Source: Pseudomonas sp. LS44
GTDB lineage: Bacteria > Pseudomonadota > Gammaproteobacteria > Pseudomonadales > Pseudomonadaceae
Assembly: GCF_024730785.1 (NCBI RefSeq)
Contig: NZ_CP102830.1
Coordinates: 1,302,001-1,366,000, forward strand
Direction of reading: 5' to 3'
DNA: 64,000 bases
Position numbers and translations under genes: made by a program. The notes below the pieces were generated by a model. It saw only the letters and a program-made list of their open reading frames with translations. It did not search any database and was not told the origin of the DNA. Below, in pieces: positions 54,163 to 62,844 of the stretch; position 1 is the first letter of the stretch, and each line of letters opens with the position of its first letter.

Positions 54163-54456
54163 TCACTTGACCACGTTTTTCAGGCGTTGGTCGGTGAATA
54201 CACAGAGCACGCCGGCGCCGTTGTACATCACCTGATGATTGAAGTCGCAATAGGCCGCCGCCACGCTCAAGGCCACTTGATCGTTGCTCACTTCTGGACG
54301 GTACCAGGCCAATTGGCCGGCTTTACAGCGCTCCGCTTGAGCGTCGGTGTTGTAAGTGCACAGGCCGGTTTGATCGATTTCCGTGGAGTTATCGAAACAG
54401 GCGGTCAGGGACAGGAAGGCGGCGCTCAGCAGGAGCAGGCGGGGAATGGTATGCAT
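54163..54456 (-). CDS. small lipoprotein, 97 aa
   Basis: Signal peptide with lipobox SLTAC and C20. The mature part has four more cysteines (GLCTYNTDAQAERCKAG, AAYCDFNHQVM, VLCVFTD) that could form two disulfides. No family recognised. Predicted to be attached to a membrane, facing the periplasm. Confidence 0.7.
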   Translation of the reverse strand: MHTIPRLLLLSAAFLSLTACFDNSTEIDQTGLCTYNTDAQAERCKAGQLAWYRPEVSNDQVALSVAAAYCDFNHQVMYNGAGVLCVFTDQRLKNVVK

Positions 54457-54527
54457 GGCAAATTACCTGGCTGTGGAATAAGGCTGCGGGATTAGTGTGA
54501 GGAATACGACGAAGGTTCCGTCGCCCT

Positions 54528-55189
54528 TCACTCCTGTTTTCGCACGATGGCTTTCACGTGTCGAAATGGAATCTGTACCTGCATGCCTTTATCGCCCGGG
54601 AGGCGTAGCACCAGGGTTTCGCCCAGTGACCATATGACGTGTGCGTTCTGGATGGCACACGCCTGAGTCAGCGCCAACACGGCGGGTGGGTTCTTTTCGC
54701 AGTAGTCATTGTCGAGGGCAATCTCGCTCGCCTGATAGTTCCCAAGCCCCAATCCGTTCATGACCCGATCTGGCATGGTGGTTAGCGCGCCGCTGTAGAA
54801 GGCGATTCCCAACGCCAATGGAAGGGAAAAGCAGAGCGAATAGTTGATGCCAGCAAAGGCCGCCATGGTGAAGACGCTTATGAAAATGCTCAGCACCAGG
54901 GGAACCAAGAAAATACCTACTACTTGCAACTTGCCCGCTAGCAGCCCACCGAACGCGGAATCGGATTGGGATATGGCGTTAAAGGTCACGATATTGATGA
55001 GAAGAAGTGAGAGATAGGATGCGTACAAGTATCGAAGGAAGCTCCACTTCGGGAGCTTGAACTTCATCTGTACTGCGACCCCGAAGGCCAAGGTGATCAG
55101 GGCGGGGGCGATTACTCTCCGGTCTTGGCCACGTACCGATCGAAAAAGTCCTGTTCTTGTTCCTGCGGTGCATCTACCTGCATATCCAT
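54528..55189 (-). pseudogene. membrane protein gene with an apparent frameshift
   Basis: The main frame (to 54528) has about four helices (WSFLRYLYASYLSLLLINIV, VVGIFLVPLVLSIFISVFTM) and a soluble C-terminus, but no good start: the ATG at 55067 lacks a ribosome site. A second frame starts at 55189 behind GGGAG and gives MDMQVDAPQEQEQDFFDRYV, then stops at 55112. Adding one G to the GG near 55119-55122 joins them as ...VAKTGRVIAPALITLAFG. So the gene is broken by a one-base deletion or by a sequencing error. Family unknown. Confidence 0.6.
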
Positions 55190-55248
55190 GCATCGCTCCC
55201 TAATCCCTGGATGAGGCGGGCTGTGGCCCGAAACTTAATCTTGCCGTC

Positions 55249-55277
55249 AGGCGTATAAGCGGGGTGGTTATACGCCT
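55249..55277. repeat. short palindrome (GCGTATAA type)
   Basis: AGGCGTATAA...TTATACGCCT with a 9 bp loop. The same theme (CGTATAACCGC...GCGGTTATACG) occurs at 60352-60386. Confidence 0.65.
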
Positions 55278-55301
55278 TGTAACAATCCAGCTGGCTATGG
55301 A

Positions 55302-55745
55302 TTAGCGAGCCAGTTCAGTGCTTGCTACGCCTTTCTGGCCTTCCGCTTCGGGGACTTCCTGCAGTTTGGCGCCACCTACGAAGACGCCGAGTTTGATCGA
55401 CTGGCGCACGTAGTAGTTTTTGCCCGCTACGGTATTTAGGCTGAGGGTGTTGTCACTGAACTCGGATTCAGTGGCCAGAACGTGGGGGCCGGGGCTGACC
55501 ACGCGGTAAAAATAAGTGTTCGGGGCTGTTTCACCGACAACCTCGTTGTCGATCTTGACGGTCTTTTTCAGGGCACCGCCCAGTACCGAATCGCGGAAGA
55601 TGTATACGCCGACCTGATTCTCTGGAGGAGTCGGGAAGGCTTTTAGCTCCTGGTTCTTTTCTACCGATTCCATCGGTACGGATGCACAACCGGACAGCAG
55701 CGCAATACCGAGCGCGGCTGCGCACATCATCATTTTCTTATACAT
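55302..55745 (-). CDS. DUF2846 lipoprotein
   Basis: 147 residues from the ATG at 55745 with CAGGAACGAG upstream. Lipobox LLSGC with C20. The DUF2846 pattern: GVYIFRDSVLGGALKKTVKIDNEVVGETAPNTYFYRVVSPGPHVLATESEFSDN, then KNYYVRQSIKLGVFVGGAKLQEVPEAEG. It is a carboxypeptidase-regulatory-like beta sandwich at the membrane; function undefined. Confidence 0.78.
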   Translation of the reverse strand: MYKKMMMCAAALGIALLSGCASVPMESVEKNQELKAFPTPPENQVGVYIFRDSVLGGALKKTVKIDNEVVGETAPNTYFYRVVSPGPHVLATESEFSDNTLSLNTVAGKNYYVRQSIKLGVFVGGAKLQEVPEAEGQKGVASTELAR

Positions 55746-55882
55746 GAACTCGTTCCTGAGTAGTGAGTTGAGCTGACGCAGTATCAATGTGCCAGCTCAG
55801 ACACCTTATCGGGAAGCGACGTTAAATCGATGGGTTGGCTTCAAAGTACCCGTTTGTCTAGCGGGGTGAGTGAGCAGGGAAG

Positions 55883-55910
55883 ATGGAAAACCGCGAAGTA
55901 TTATCCACCC
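55883..55910. repeat. degenerate REP (GGAAAACCGCGAAG type)
   Basis: GATGGAAAACCGCGAAGTATTATCCACC is an imperfect copy of the REP unit found at 56886, 58087, 58772 and 60291. Confidence 0.6.
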
Positions 55911-55970
55911 AGGCTACCTCGTTGGAGCATTTGCGGCTGGTTCCTACCTCGGGCCTGGGAGCGATCAGCT

Positions 55971-56651
55971 CTATGCGTGGCGCTCGTCTACCAGCGCCTG
56001 AGCCTGGCGGGCCATCTGGTCGAGCTGACGGTCGCGCTTTTTCTCCGCTTCGCTCATGGCTTTCTTGCCGTGTTGTTGCACCAGGTAGGCGTGGATCTGC
56101 CGAACTTCCTTGGATTGGTAGATAGGTGCCAGGTCCTGTACCGCCACCATGCCGTCCGAGCCATGGTCCCAGGTGTTCATCAGTACTTGCGGCCCTCGCG
56201 CAGCCAGTACCTGAAAACCCATGGCCTCGAAGTACGGCACTTTGCTCGCCACGCAGGCCAGTTCGGCGTGAGGGTGCCGGGTGATCATGTGTTGCAGCAT
56301 GGCTCGGGCAATACCGTGCCGGCGGCGGCTGAGCTGGACGGCCATATAGGCCAGGGTGCAGGCCTCGGGGTCATCCTTGACCGGCAGGTAAAGGGCGAAT
56401 CCCAGCACCTTCGAGGGATCCTGATCATCCAGGGCCAGGATCAACCGCGCAGTCGTATCCTGGGCAGCGTCCATGGCCTGCAGATACAGGTGCACCTCGT
56501 AGCCGATCACGTACTGATACAGCTGGTAGAGGGGGTTGCTGGGCGTCAGTGACACCGGGCTAATGTCGCTGAAGTAGTCCACCACCATCTGCAGAACCTG
56601 GCTTTTCAGGGACTCAGGCGGTGGGGTGTCCAGGTGTACGAGGGTGAACAT
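55971..56651 (-). CDS. GNAT family acetyltransferase
   Basis: 226 residues from the ATG at 56651 (MFTLVHLDTPPPESLKSQVL). GNAT core near 65-165: VLGFALYLPVKDDPEACTLAYMAVQLSRRRHGIARAMLQHMI, where RRRHGIA is the acetyl-CoA loop. The C-terminal 40 residues are charged helix (HGKKAMSEAEKKRDRQLDQM). The substrate is unknown. The 315 bp upstream is filled by REP-type repeats. Confidence 0.8.
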   Translation of the reverse strand: MFTLVHLDTPPPESLKSQVLQMVVDYFSDISPVSLTPSNPLYQLYQYVIGYEVHLYLQAMDAAQDTTARLILALDDQDPSKVLGFALYLPVKDDPEACTLAYMAVQLSRRRHGIARAMLQHMITRHPHAELACVASKVPYFEAMGFQVLAARGPQVLMNTWDHGSDGMVAVQDLAPIYQSKEVRQIHAYLVQQHGKKAMSEAEKKRDRQLDQMARQAQALVDERHA

Positions 56652-56717
56652 CGAGAATCTGGCTCCGGGGGCGTGCCCGTTGGGAATCGATAAGGGCGGC
56701 ATTGTAACGCCCGCACG

Positions 56718-56919
56718 GTTGATCGTTCCGACGCTCTGTGGGAACGATCAACGCTGCCCCCGGAATACGGGACATGCGGCTCATCCTTGAGCATTGTGTT
56801 GCTGGGGATATCGATGGTGGACAAGTAAAACGTTGTCCACCCTACGTCAGCCGCCACTTTCGTGTCCGCCCCCCTCAATCCATCACGTAGGGTGGAAAAC
56901 CGCGAAGCGTTTTCCACCG
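56718..56919. repeat. truncated RAYT/REP unit, copy 1
   Basis: Left to right: TTGATCGTTCC...GGAACGATCAA palindrome (56718-56752), a 21 bp scrap of the RAYT gene start (minus strand 56755-56775, reading MSRIPGA), the conserved RAYT 5' leader, then two REP palindromes (GGTGGACAAGT...GTTGTCCACC at 56817-56842; GTAGGGTGGAAAACC...GTTTTCCACC at 56886-56919). The same leader and REPs flank the intact RAYT gene at 58125. Confidence 0.7.
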
Positions 56920-56966
56920 AAGGTTATCCAGGCTTCCTCGCTGATCATCGGGCCGGGCAGCCTTGC

Positions 56967-57782
56967 TCAGGCGTCCGGGAGCAGGTCGCCGAATGCCGGC
57001 GCGCGCTTCTCCAGGCCGGCGCGGGCGGCCTCGCGCTGGTTGGGACTGCCGACCAGACGGTCCTGCTCGATGGACTCGTTCTGCAAGAGCTCGGCAGAAT
57101 TGGCGTCGGCCGTCTGATTTAACAGGCGCTTGGCGGCGCGCACCGCGTCCGGGTTGCTGCGGGCGATCTGGCGGGCCAGTTCTCGGGCATGTGCGAGCGG
57201 ATCAGCGCCGACCCAGGTAGCGAGGCCCAGCGTCAGTGCCTGTTCGCCGGTGAGGATGCGTGCGGTATAGACCAGCTCGCGCAGCACGTCGCCGCGCAGC
57301 AGTTCGCGCAGTAGCGGGAAGCCGGCCATGTCCGGCACCAGCCCCCATTTCATCTCCAACACCGACAGCCGGGTGTCCGGCGCGACGCAGCGAATATCGG
57401 CGCCGAGGGCAATCTGCAGGCCGCCGCCAAATGCCACCCCGTGTACCGCAGCAATCACCGGCACCGGTAGTTCTCGCCAGCCCCAGGCGGCCTGTTGAGG
57501 AGCGTTGGTGAGTCCATGGGTGCGATCGCTGAGCCGATAGGCGCGACCGCTCTGGCCCTGCGCCATGTTCTGCATCCGGCTCATGTCCAGCCCGGCGCAG
57601 AAGGCAGCGCCGTCGCCGCGCAGCACTACAGCGCGCAGCCCCGACGTTTCTCGCAGCTGCGCCTGGGCGGCCAGTATGCCGTCGAACATTTCCGCGTCGA
57701 TGGCGTTCATCTTGTCGGCACGGTTCAGGCACACATCGGCAACTCCATCGTCGTCGATCTGAATCAGCACTCGGTCGTTCAT
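56967..57782 (-). CDS. enoyl-CoA hydratase/isomerase (crotonase) family protein
   Basis: 271 residues. Crotonase fold: NRADKMNAIDAEMFDGI, oxyanion segments GDGAAFCAGLDM and AVHGVAFGGGLQIALGADIR, then LEMKWGLVPDMAG with an acidic residue in the region of the catalytic glutamates. It acts on an acyl-CoA; hydratase or isomerase cannot be separated. No beta-oxidation genes are nearby. Several REP repeats surround it. Confidence 0.85.
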   Translation of the reverse strand: MNDRVLIQIDDDGVADVCLNRADKMNAIDAEMFDGILAAQAQLRETSGLRAVVLRGDGAAFCAGLDMSRMQNMAQGQSGRAYRLSDRTHGLTNAPQQAAWGWRELPVPVIAAVHGVAFGGGLQIALGADIRCVAPDTRLSVLEMKWGLVPDMAGFPLLRELLRGDVLRELVYTARILTGEQALTLGLATWVGADPLAHARELARQIARSNPDAVRAAKRLLNQTADANSAELLQNESIEQDRLVGSPNQREAARAGLEKRAPAFGDLLPDA

Positions 57783-58124
57783 GGCGGCACCTTACTTGTG
57801 GATGTGGGAGTAACAGGCGTATGCACCGATGGTAGTTTCGGCCTGGCGCAGGTGCGTGATTCTAACGAACTAACCGAAGGGGTATTTTCGTTCGCAGGAG
57901 GAAGGCTTCGCGGGCGCTCGACCAGCTTCTTGATCAACTGCCTGAGGATGCCATCGGCGCCGATCAGGTCTTGATCGTTCCCACGCTCTGCGTGGGAACG
58001 CAGCTAGTGACGCTCCGCGTCACGAAGCACAGGAGTAGCGCCAGTGCTCAGCTCGATCCAAGACTCCGTCGCTCATTGGCTGATCCGTAGGGTGGAAAAC
58101 TGCGAAGCATTTTCCACCGCCCCT
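57783..58124. other. repeat-bearing region 3' of RAYT
   Basis: No gene that I can support. It carries the palindromes GATCGTTCCCACGC-TCT-GCGTGGGAACG (57973-58000), GTGACGC-TCC-GCGTCAC (58007-58023) and a REP unit GTAGGGTGGAAAACT...ATTTTCCACC (58087-58118) that is the right-hand partner of the REPs beyond the RAYT start. The plus-strand open frame 57495-57974 is a shadow of the crotonase gene. Confidence 0.7.
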
Positions 58125-58658
58125 TTATCCCTCCCCAAACCCTTCATCCTGCAATTCCCCGCCGCCACACCAATTCCACGAATAAATCCCCGTCCGTACC
58201 GCCCGGTGAAAACTGGAATACGGCCAATCAACCAACCGTTGCACATGCCTATGCTTTATCGGGTTGAAATGGATGTAATCGAAGTGCCGCTGGTAATCGA
58301 GGTCGTCGCGGATCAGGTGTTCCCAATAACGCCGCTGCCAGATGCCGCGCTCGCCTCGCTGGAGGTGGGTGTTGGTGCGCCTCTCCTTGATGGGCAAGCG
58401 TTTGGCAAAGGCGAATTTGATGACCTTCCAGCGCAGCGCGTAGTTGCTATCGCCTTCAGGCAGTGTCCACAGGCAATGCATGTGTTCGGGCAATACCACC
58501 CAGGCATCGATATGAAAGGGGTGGCGGGCTTTGGTGGCGCGGACGGTGTCGCGTAGAAGATCAATTTCGCGCACCAGCAAGTCGCTGGAGCGGTCCCGCA
58601 GGTTCACCGTAAAGAAGTAAGTCGCCCCCGGAACGCGGGCGCGGCGGTAGTTGGACAT
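58125..58658 (-). mobile_element. REP-associated tyrosine transposase (RAYT)
   Basis: 177 residues, an intact Y1-type HUH nuclease of the IS200/IS605-related RAYT family. It begins MSNYRRARVPGATYFFTVNL. The HUH motif is HMH at 59-61 (LPEHMHCLW). The likely catalytic tyrosine is Y128 in HFDYIHFNPIKH, after the conserved WQRRYWEHLIRDDLDYQ. RAYTs cut and move REP palindromes. REP units lie on both sides (58087-58118 and 58700-58804), as expected for a REPtron. Copies of its 5' end and leader occur at 56755 and 60176. Confidence 0.9.
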
Positions 58659-58699
58659 AGCGGCTCATCCTTGAGCATTGCGTTGCCGGGAATATCGAT

Positions 58700-58804
58700 G
58701 GTGGACAAGTAAACGTTGTCCACCCTACGTCAGCCGAACCTTTCGTGTCCGCCAAACATCCCTCAATCCCTCGTAGGGTGGAAAACCGCGAAGCGTTTTC
58801 CACC
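58700..58804. repeat. REP pair upstream of RAYT
   Basis: GGTGGACAAGTAAACGTTGTCCACC (58700-58724) and GTAGGGTGGAAAACC-GCGAAGC-GTTTTCCACC (58772-58804) in the order and spacing also seen at 56817-56919 and 60246-60323. Confidence 0.8.
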
Positions 58805-58937
58805 GGAGATATCCAGGCTACCTCGCTGCCGTGGAACTGCCAGCCAGCGACGCCACTGTAGAACGCAAAACCTCATCAGTGGGAGGTGGGGTTTATGGAG
58901 CGCTTACCACGGAGTCATCGAATTTTGATTTTGCGTT

Positions 58938-59951
58938 TTAGTTCCCGGTCATACCCGTTGCCTTGATGACTAGTCGCCCTTGGTCATCAACCAGCAGTCG
59001 GTCGCGGCTAGTGTAGCGCTGGCTCAGTGTTACATCCCAATACGACTTTTTTTGATGATAGATGATCCAGTCAGTACCCTCTTCGTCACGGACAATGCTG
59101 TGATGTCCAGGGCTGTAAACTCCAGGTTGGCCATCTTCAGCCGATGTGGTGCTTAGGATTGGGTTGTTCGGATGTTTTGCAAACGGCCCCATCGGGCTGC
59201 TTGATGTTGCGTAACCAATTGCATACTCCCCAAACATCGTCTCGCCCCCCGAATACATCAAGTAATATGTATCGGCGTGCTTGTATATCCACGCACCTTC
59301 AGTGATATCCAGGAAAAAGCCCTGTTCCCAATCATTCGTCGGTTCCAGCAACAGCTTCGGCTCGCCGACTTTCGTTAGCGGAGAGTTCATTTTTTGGACA
59401 AGGATGTTTTCTTTGCCTTTGTTTCCGGTAAGCCGGGCGATCACGATATCGAGCAGATCCGATTTGTAGTCTACCGACGAATAGTACATATAGTATTGGC
59501 CGTCTTCGTAGTACATATGCGCGTCAATGGCGTTCTCGATTAATACCCCTTTGTCATCAAACGGGCCGGTGGGGCTGCTCGCGGTTGCAATGCCGATATT
59601 CATTTGGTTGGAATAATACATATAAAACATTTCCGACAATGGGTCGTAAAAAACATCCGGGGCCCAAAGTGTTATTGACTCAGCTTTAAAGATATTGCTA
59701 ACTTTTTCCCACGTTTGCATATCGTCGGACACATATGCGTCGTAATGGTCTGAGCCCGCAGACATGCTTCCGTCAAGATACGTCCCAAATAGGTAGTACT
59801 TACCCTGATAACGAATCATGTGTGGGTCTGCCAGGTTCTCCGAGCTCAAAATCGGATTGCTGTCTTTTTGAGATACTTCTTTTGCGGCTAGCACAGATGC
59901 GCTGGCCGCAATCACTGCGATAAGAGCTATATATAAAAAAGTATATTTCAT
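58938..59951 (-). CDS. secreted GH43-family glycosidase (arabinanase-like)
   Basis: 337 residues from the ATG at 59951. Signal peptide about 1-23. The five-bladed propeller of GH43 shows in repeated YYLF/YMYYS strands. The probable catalytic triad is D42 (ADPHMIRY), D143 (AIDAHMYY) and E218 (ITEGAWIY). It should cleave arabinan- or xylan-type side chains outside the cytoplasm. The base composition is clearly AT-richer than the surrounding genes, codon use differs (many ATA, AAA, TAT), and no other sugar genes are near, so recent transfer is likely. REP blocks lie on both sides. Confidence 0.82.
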   Translation of the reverse strand: MKYTFLYIALIAVIAASASVLAAKEVSQKDSNPILSSENLADPHMIRYQGKYYLFGTYLDGSMSAGSDHYDAYVSDDMQTWEKVSNIFKAESITLWAPDVFYDPLSEMFYMYYSNQMNIGIATASSPTGPFDDKGVLIENAIDAHMYYEDGQYYMYYSSVDYKSDLLDIVIARLTGNKGKENILVQKMNSPLTKVGEPKLLLEPTNDWEQGFFLDITEGAWIYKHADTYYLMYSGGETMFGEYAIGYATSSSPMGPFAKHPNNPILSTTSAEDGQPGVYSPGHHSIVRDEEGTDWIIYHQKKSYWDVTLSQRYTSRDRLLVDDQGRLVIKATGMTGN

Positions 59952-60402
59952 TCTTTCTCTTCCTGAGCTCATAGAATAAATGCAACGCTTGAAACGATAG
60001 GCAGATAGCCAGCCATCGGTAGAATTCAGGTTCTCACACCAAAGGATTCAAACGCAGATGGCTGCGCATTACCGGCCGACGTTATCAGGTTGAGGCTGGC
60101 CTGTAAGCGCCTGGCCATCACACCTTGTGAATCGCCCCTTGATCTCGATGGCTCCTACGCGGAGCGTGGGAACGATCAAACCCGGGCACGGCGGTAGTTG
60201 GACATGGCGGCTCATCCTTGAGCGTTGCGTTGTTGGAAGCATCGATGGTGGACAAGTAAAACGTTGTCCACCCTACGTCACGCACCCCGCGTAGGGTGGA
60301 AAACCGCGAAGCGTTTTCCGCCGAAAGTTATCCAGGCTACCTCGCTATTATCGTAGGACGTATAACCGCGTGGCGGTTATACGTCGTTAAGCTATGTCCG
60401 GG
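59952..60402. other. 450 bp intergenic region, partly REP
   Basis: The first 200 bp upstream of the glycosidase hold no recognisable gene. From 60153 on it is a repeat block, described next. No terminator or promoter was convincing. Confidence 0.6.
60153..60386. repeat. truncated RAYT/REP unit, copy 2
   Basis: CCTACGCGGAGCGTGGGAACGATCAA (half of the GATCGTTCCCACGC palindrome), then the first nine RAYT codons on the minus strand (60176-60205, MSNYRRARV then TGA), the RAYT leader, and the REP pair at 60246-60273 and 60291-60323. Then comes a different palindrome CGTATAACCGC...GCGGTTATACG (60352-60386). Confidence 0.72.
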
Positions 60403-61158
60403 CTACCTCGCTAGCTGCGAGTTTGTCGCTTGAGTCGTAGGAATGAGCGTTTCAATTCGGTAGTTATTCAGAGCGAGTACTGTGGATTTACCATCTTTAT
60501 ATAACGCAATACGATCATTCGACGAGTCAATCAGATAGCCTCTGGCGATTTCGTTATCACCATCGATGACGCGTACGCAGTAGTCTTTCCTGTGCGCGGC
60601 TTTTTGGCAGTCACGAGAGTAAATTAATTCATGCTTTTCTATTGAGAGTTGTGCGGCTTTGTAGCCAGTAATGGCTGGAGTTATGAGGAATAGATTTGCT
60701 GCGAGAGGTAGAAGGAGCAAAATGCAAGTGATGCTGCTGGATAGGGCAAGAACTCCAAGTGGTAAGCCTAATAGTTTATTTTTGTTGATAGTGGTCCCTG
60801 CTGCCTTGAACGGCTTGGTCTGAGGCAGCCACGTCAGAAGGACTAGTTCGGCTACTGCCAAAAAAACCAAGCCTAAAGTGGATAAAACGATCCAGGGGTC
60901 GGTTAGGACGTTGAGCCAGTTGCTGCAGATATGGATTAGTGCGGCATAGGCGTACAGGAGGTAATCTGTAGTCGACTTTTCGAAGAGACCTACGCCGGCG
61001 CTGAAGTGGCTGGCCCAGGTTTGATGGTAGACAACTCCGGTTAGATAGACTGCTGAATACCCTAAAGCACCTAGAGTTGGAAGAGTCGAAATCCAGAGCA
61101 TTTTGCTGATATTCGATTCTTTATTTGTAGTGGAGTTTTGGCTCTGTTGTTCTTCCAT
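60403..61158 (-). CDS. membrane protein of unknown function, 251 aa
   Basis: About four helices (TLPTLGALGYSAVYLTGVV, WIVLSTLGLVFLAVAELVLL, LPLGVLALSSSITCILLLLP, near 20-170) and a C-terminal soluble domain of about 80 residues with a Cys pair (YSRDCQKAAHRKDYCVRVIDGDNEIARGYLID). AT-richer than the core genes around it, like the glycosidase gene. I do not recognise a family. It lies between the REP block and nrdB. Confidence 0.65.
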   Translation of the reverse strand: MEEQQSQNSTTNKESNISKMLWISTLPTLGALGYSAVYLTGVVYHQTWASHFSAGVGLFEKSTTDYLLYAYAALIHICSNWLNVLTDPWIVLSTLGLVFLAVAELVLLTWLPQTKPFKAAGTTINKNKLLGLPLGVLALSSSITCILLLLPLAANLFLITPAITGYKAAQLSIEKHELIYSRDCQKAAHRKDYCVRVIDGDNEIARGYLIDSSNDRIALYKDGKSTVLALNNYRIETLIPTTQATNSQLAR

Positions 61159-61279
61159 GAAAAACCTTCGGGTAAGTCTCTGACGGATTTTTGCGCCATG
61201 TATTAGCGCTCAGTCTGGGCGGAAAATTGGTTGACGCTGAAAAACTTAAAAATAAACTTTCATATATTCTCCTAAGACA

Positions 61280-61305
61280 AAAGCCCCGCACTAGGCGGGG
61301 CTTTT
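61280..61305 (-). terminator. intrinsic terminator of nrdB
   Basis: AAAAGCCCCGC-ACTAG-GCGGGGCTTTT, an almost symmetrical hairpin about 75 bp after the nrdB stop; it works on either strand. Confidence 0.85.
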
Positions 61306-61377
61306 GTCTTTCTAGTCGCTACCCCAACATCCTGTAAGGCAAAGCGTTTATCTATTTCCTAATGTCTTGACCCGGAA

Positions 61378-62625
61378 TCAATCCCAGCTCAACGCCCCGC
61401 CAGTCTGATACTCGATAACGCGGGTCTCGAAGAAGTTCTTCTCTTTCTTCAAGTCCATGATCTCGCTCATCCATGGGAACGGGTTGGTGGTGCCTGGGTA
61501 TTCTTCTTTCAGGCCGATCTGCGACAGGCGGCGGTTGGCGATGAATTTGAGGTAGTCCTCCATCATCGCGGCGTTCATGCCGAGGACGCCGCGGGGCATG
61601 GTGTCGCGGGCGTATTCGATTTCCAGTTGGGTGCCCTGGAGAATCATCTGGGTCGCTTCGTCCTTCATTGCGGCATCCCACAGGTGCGGGTTTTCGATCT
61701 TGATCTGGTTGATCACGTCGATGCCGAAGTTCAGGTGCATGGATTCGTCGCGCAGGATGTATTGGAACTGCTCGGCGGTGCCGGTCATCTTGTTGCGGCG
61801 GCCCATGGAGAGGATCTGGGTGAAGCCGCAATAGAAGAAGATGCCTTCCAGCACGCAGTAGTAGGCGATCAGGTTGCGCAGGAACTGGCGGTCGGTGTCC
61901 GGGGTGCCGGTTTCGAACTTCGGATCGGAGATCGAACGGGTGTACTTGAGGCCCCAGGAGGCCTTCTTCGCGACGCTCGGGATCTCGTGGTACATGTTGA
62001 AGATCTCGCCTTCATCCATGCCCAGCGATTCGATGCAGTACTGGTAGGCGTGGGTGTGGATCGCCTCTTCGAAGGCCTGGCGCAGGATGTACTGGCGGCA
62101 CTCGGGGTTGGTGATCAGGCGGTACACGGCCAGCACCAGGTTGTTGGCAACCAGGCTGTCGGCGGTGGAGAAGAAGCCGAGGTTGCGCATGACGATGCGG
62201 CGCTCGTCTTCGCTGAGGCCGTCCTTGCTCTTCCACAGAGCGATGTCGGCGTTCATGTTCACTTCCTGCGGCATCCAGTGGTTGGCGCAACCATCCAGAT
62301 ACTTCTGCCAGGCCCAGTCGTACTTGAACGGTACGAGTTGGTTGAGGTCGGCGCGGGCGTTGATCATCTGCTTGTCGCCGACGTGGACGCGGGCCGAGGT
62401 GCCTTCCAGATCGTCCAGGCCTTCCTGGATGTCCAGTTCGTCCAGCGCGGCTTTGGCGCGGGCCACGGCGGTGGAGTCGTCGGCGCTGACGGCGCGCGCT
62501 TCGAGGGCGGCGATGCCGCCGTCGTTGTCGAGTTTGTCCAGGCTCATCTCGACGACGGTCGGATTGGCCTTGGCGGCGGGTGCGGCTTCGCCGTCTTCTT
62601 TATCGAATTCGTCCCAGCTGAGCAT
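61378..62625 (-). CDS. nrdB: ribonucleotide reductase class Ia, beta subunit
   Basis: 415 residues. Holds the diiron-tyrosyl radical cofactor: D156 (STADSL), E187 and H190 ([11 protein letters not shown]), radical tyrosine Y194, with later Glu/His ligands in the EGIFFYCGF and [10 protein letters not shown] segments. The first 90 residues are an acidic extension, longer than in E. coli NrdB. Reduces ribonucleotides to deoxyribonucleotides with NrdA. It is downstream of nrdA with a 219 bp gap that contains a strong hairpin. Confidence 0.95.
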   Translation of the reverse strand: MLSWDEFDKEDGEAAPAAKANPTVVEMSLDKLDNDGGIAALEARAVSADDSTAVARAKAALDELDIQEGLDDLEGTSARVHVGDKQMINARADLNQLVPFKYDWAWQKYLDGCANHWMPQEVNMNADIALWKSKDGLSEDERRIVMRNLGFFSTADSLVANNLVLAVYRLITNPECRQYILRQAFEEAIHTHAYQYCIESLGMDEGEIFNMYHEIPSVAKKASWGLKYTRSISDPKFETGTPDTDRQFLRNLIAYYCVLEGIFFYCGFTQILSMGRRNKMTGTAEQFQYILRDESMHLNFGIDVINQIKIENPHLWDAAMKDEATQMILQGTQLEIEYARDTMPRGVLGMNAAMMEDYLKFIANRRLSQIGLKEEYPGTTNPFPWMSEIMDLKKEKNFFETRVIEYQTGGALSWD

Positions 62626-62747
62626 GGTGGGGTTCTCCTAGGACCGGGTTGGTACCGGTCGGCAATGTTTGGGTGCTTTCGGTTATGCACGCAAAAGCAA
62701 AAGTCTTGAGGGGAGGGCGGTCCGCTGGGCTGGATCTTTTTCCTCTC

Positions 62748-62781
62748 CCCCTCCCCTCTCCCGCAGGCGGGAGAGGGGAGG
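62748..62781. repeat. perfect 16 bp hairpin between nrdA and nrdB
   Basis: CCCTCCCCTCTCCCGC and GCGGGAGAGGGGAGGG are perfect inverted copies separated by AG. The type is common between Pseudomonas genes. It may reduce readthrough from nrdA or stabilise the nrdA mRNA end. Confidence 0.85.
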
Positions 62782-62844
62782 GAAAGCAACGCAACTGCAG
62801 CAGTCAGGCGCCTAGCGCCGCCGCTCAGCTTCGTGCGCTTCCTG

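Noticed and set aside
55112..55189. an independent 25-residue peptide
   Set aside because: Its frame joins the following membrane protein after a one-base correction, so it is more likely that protein's N-terminus.
57495..57974. 159-codon plus-strand frame over the crotonase 5' end
   Set aside because: Most of it is antisense to the crotonase active-site region; the rest has no support.
55249..60386. CRISPR-like array from the recurring palindromes
   Set aside because: The repeats are palindromic REP units at irregular distances with no uniform spacers and no cas genes.
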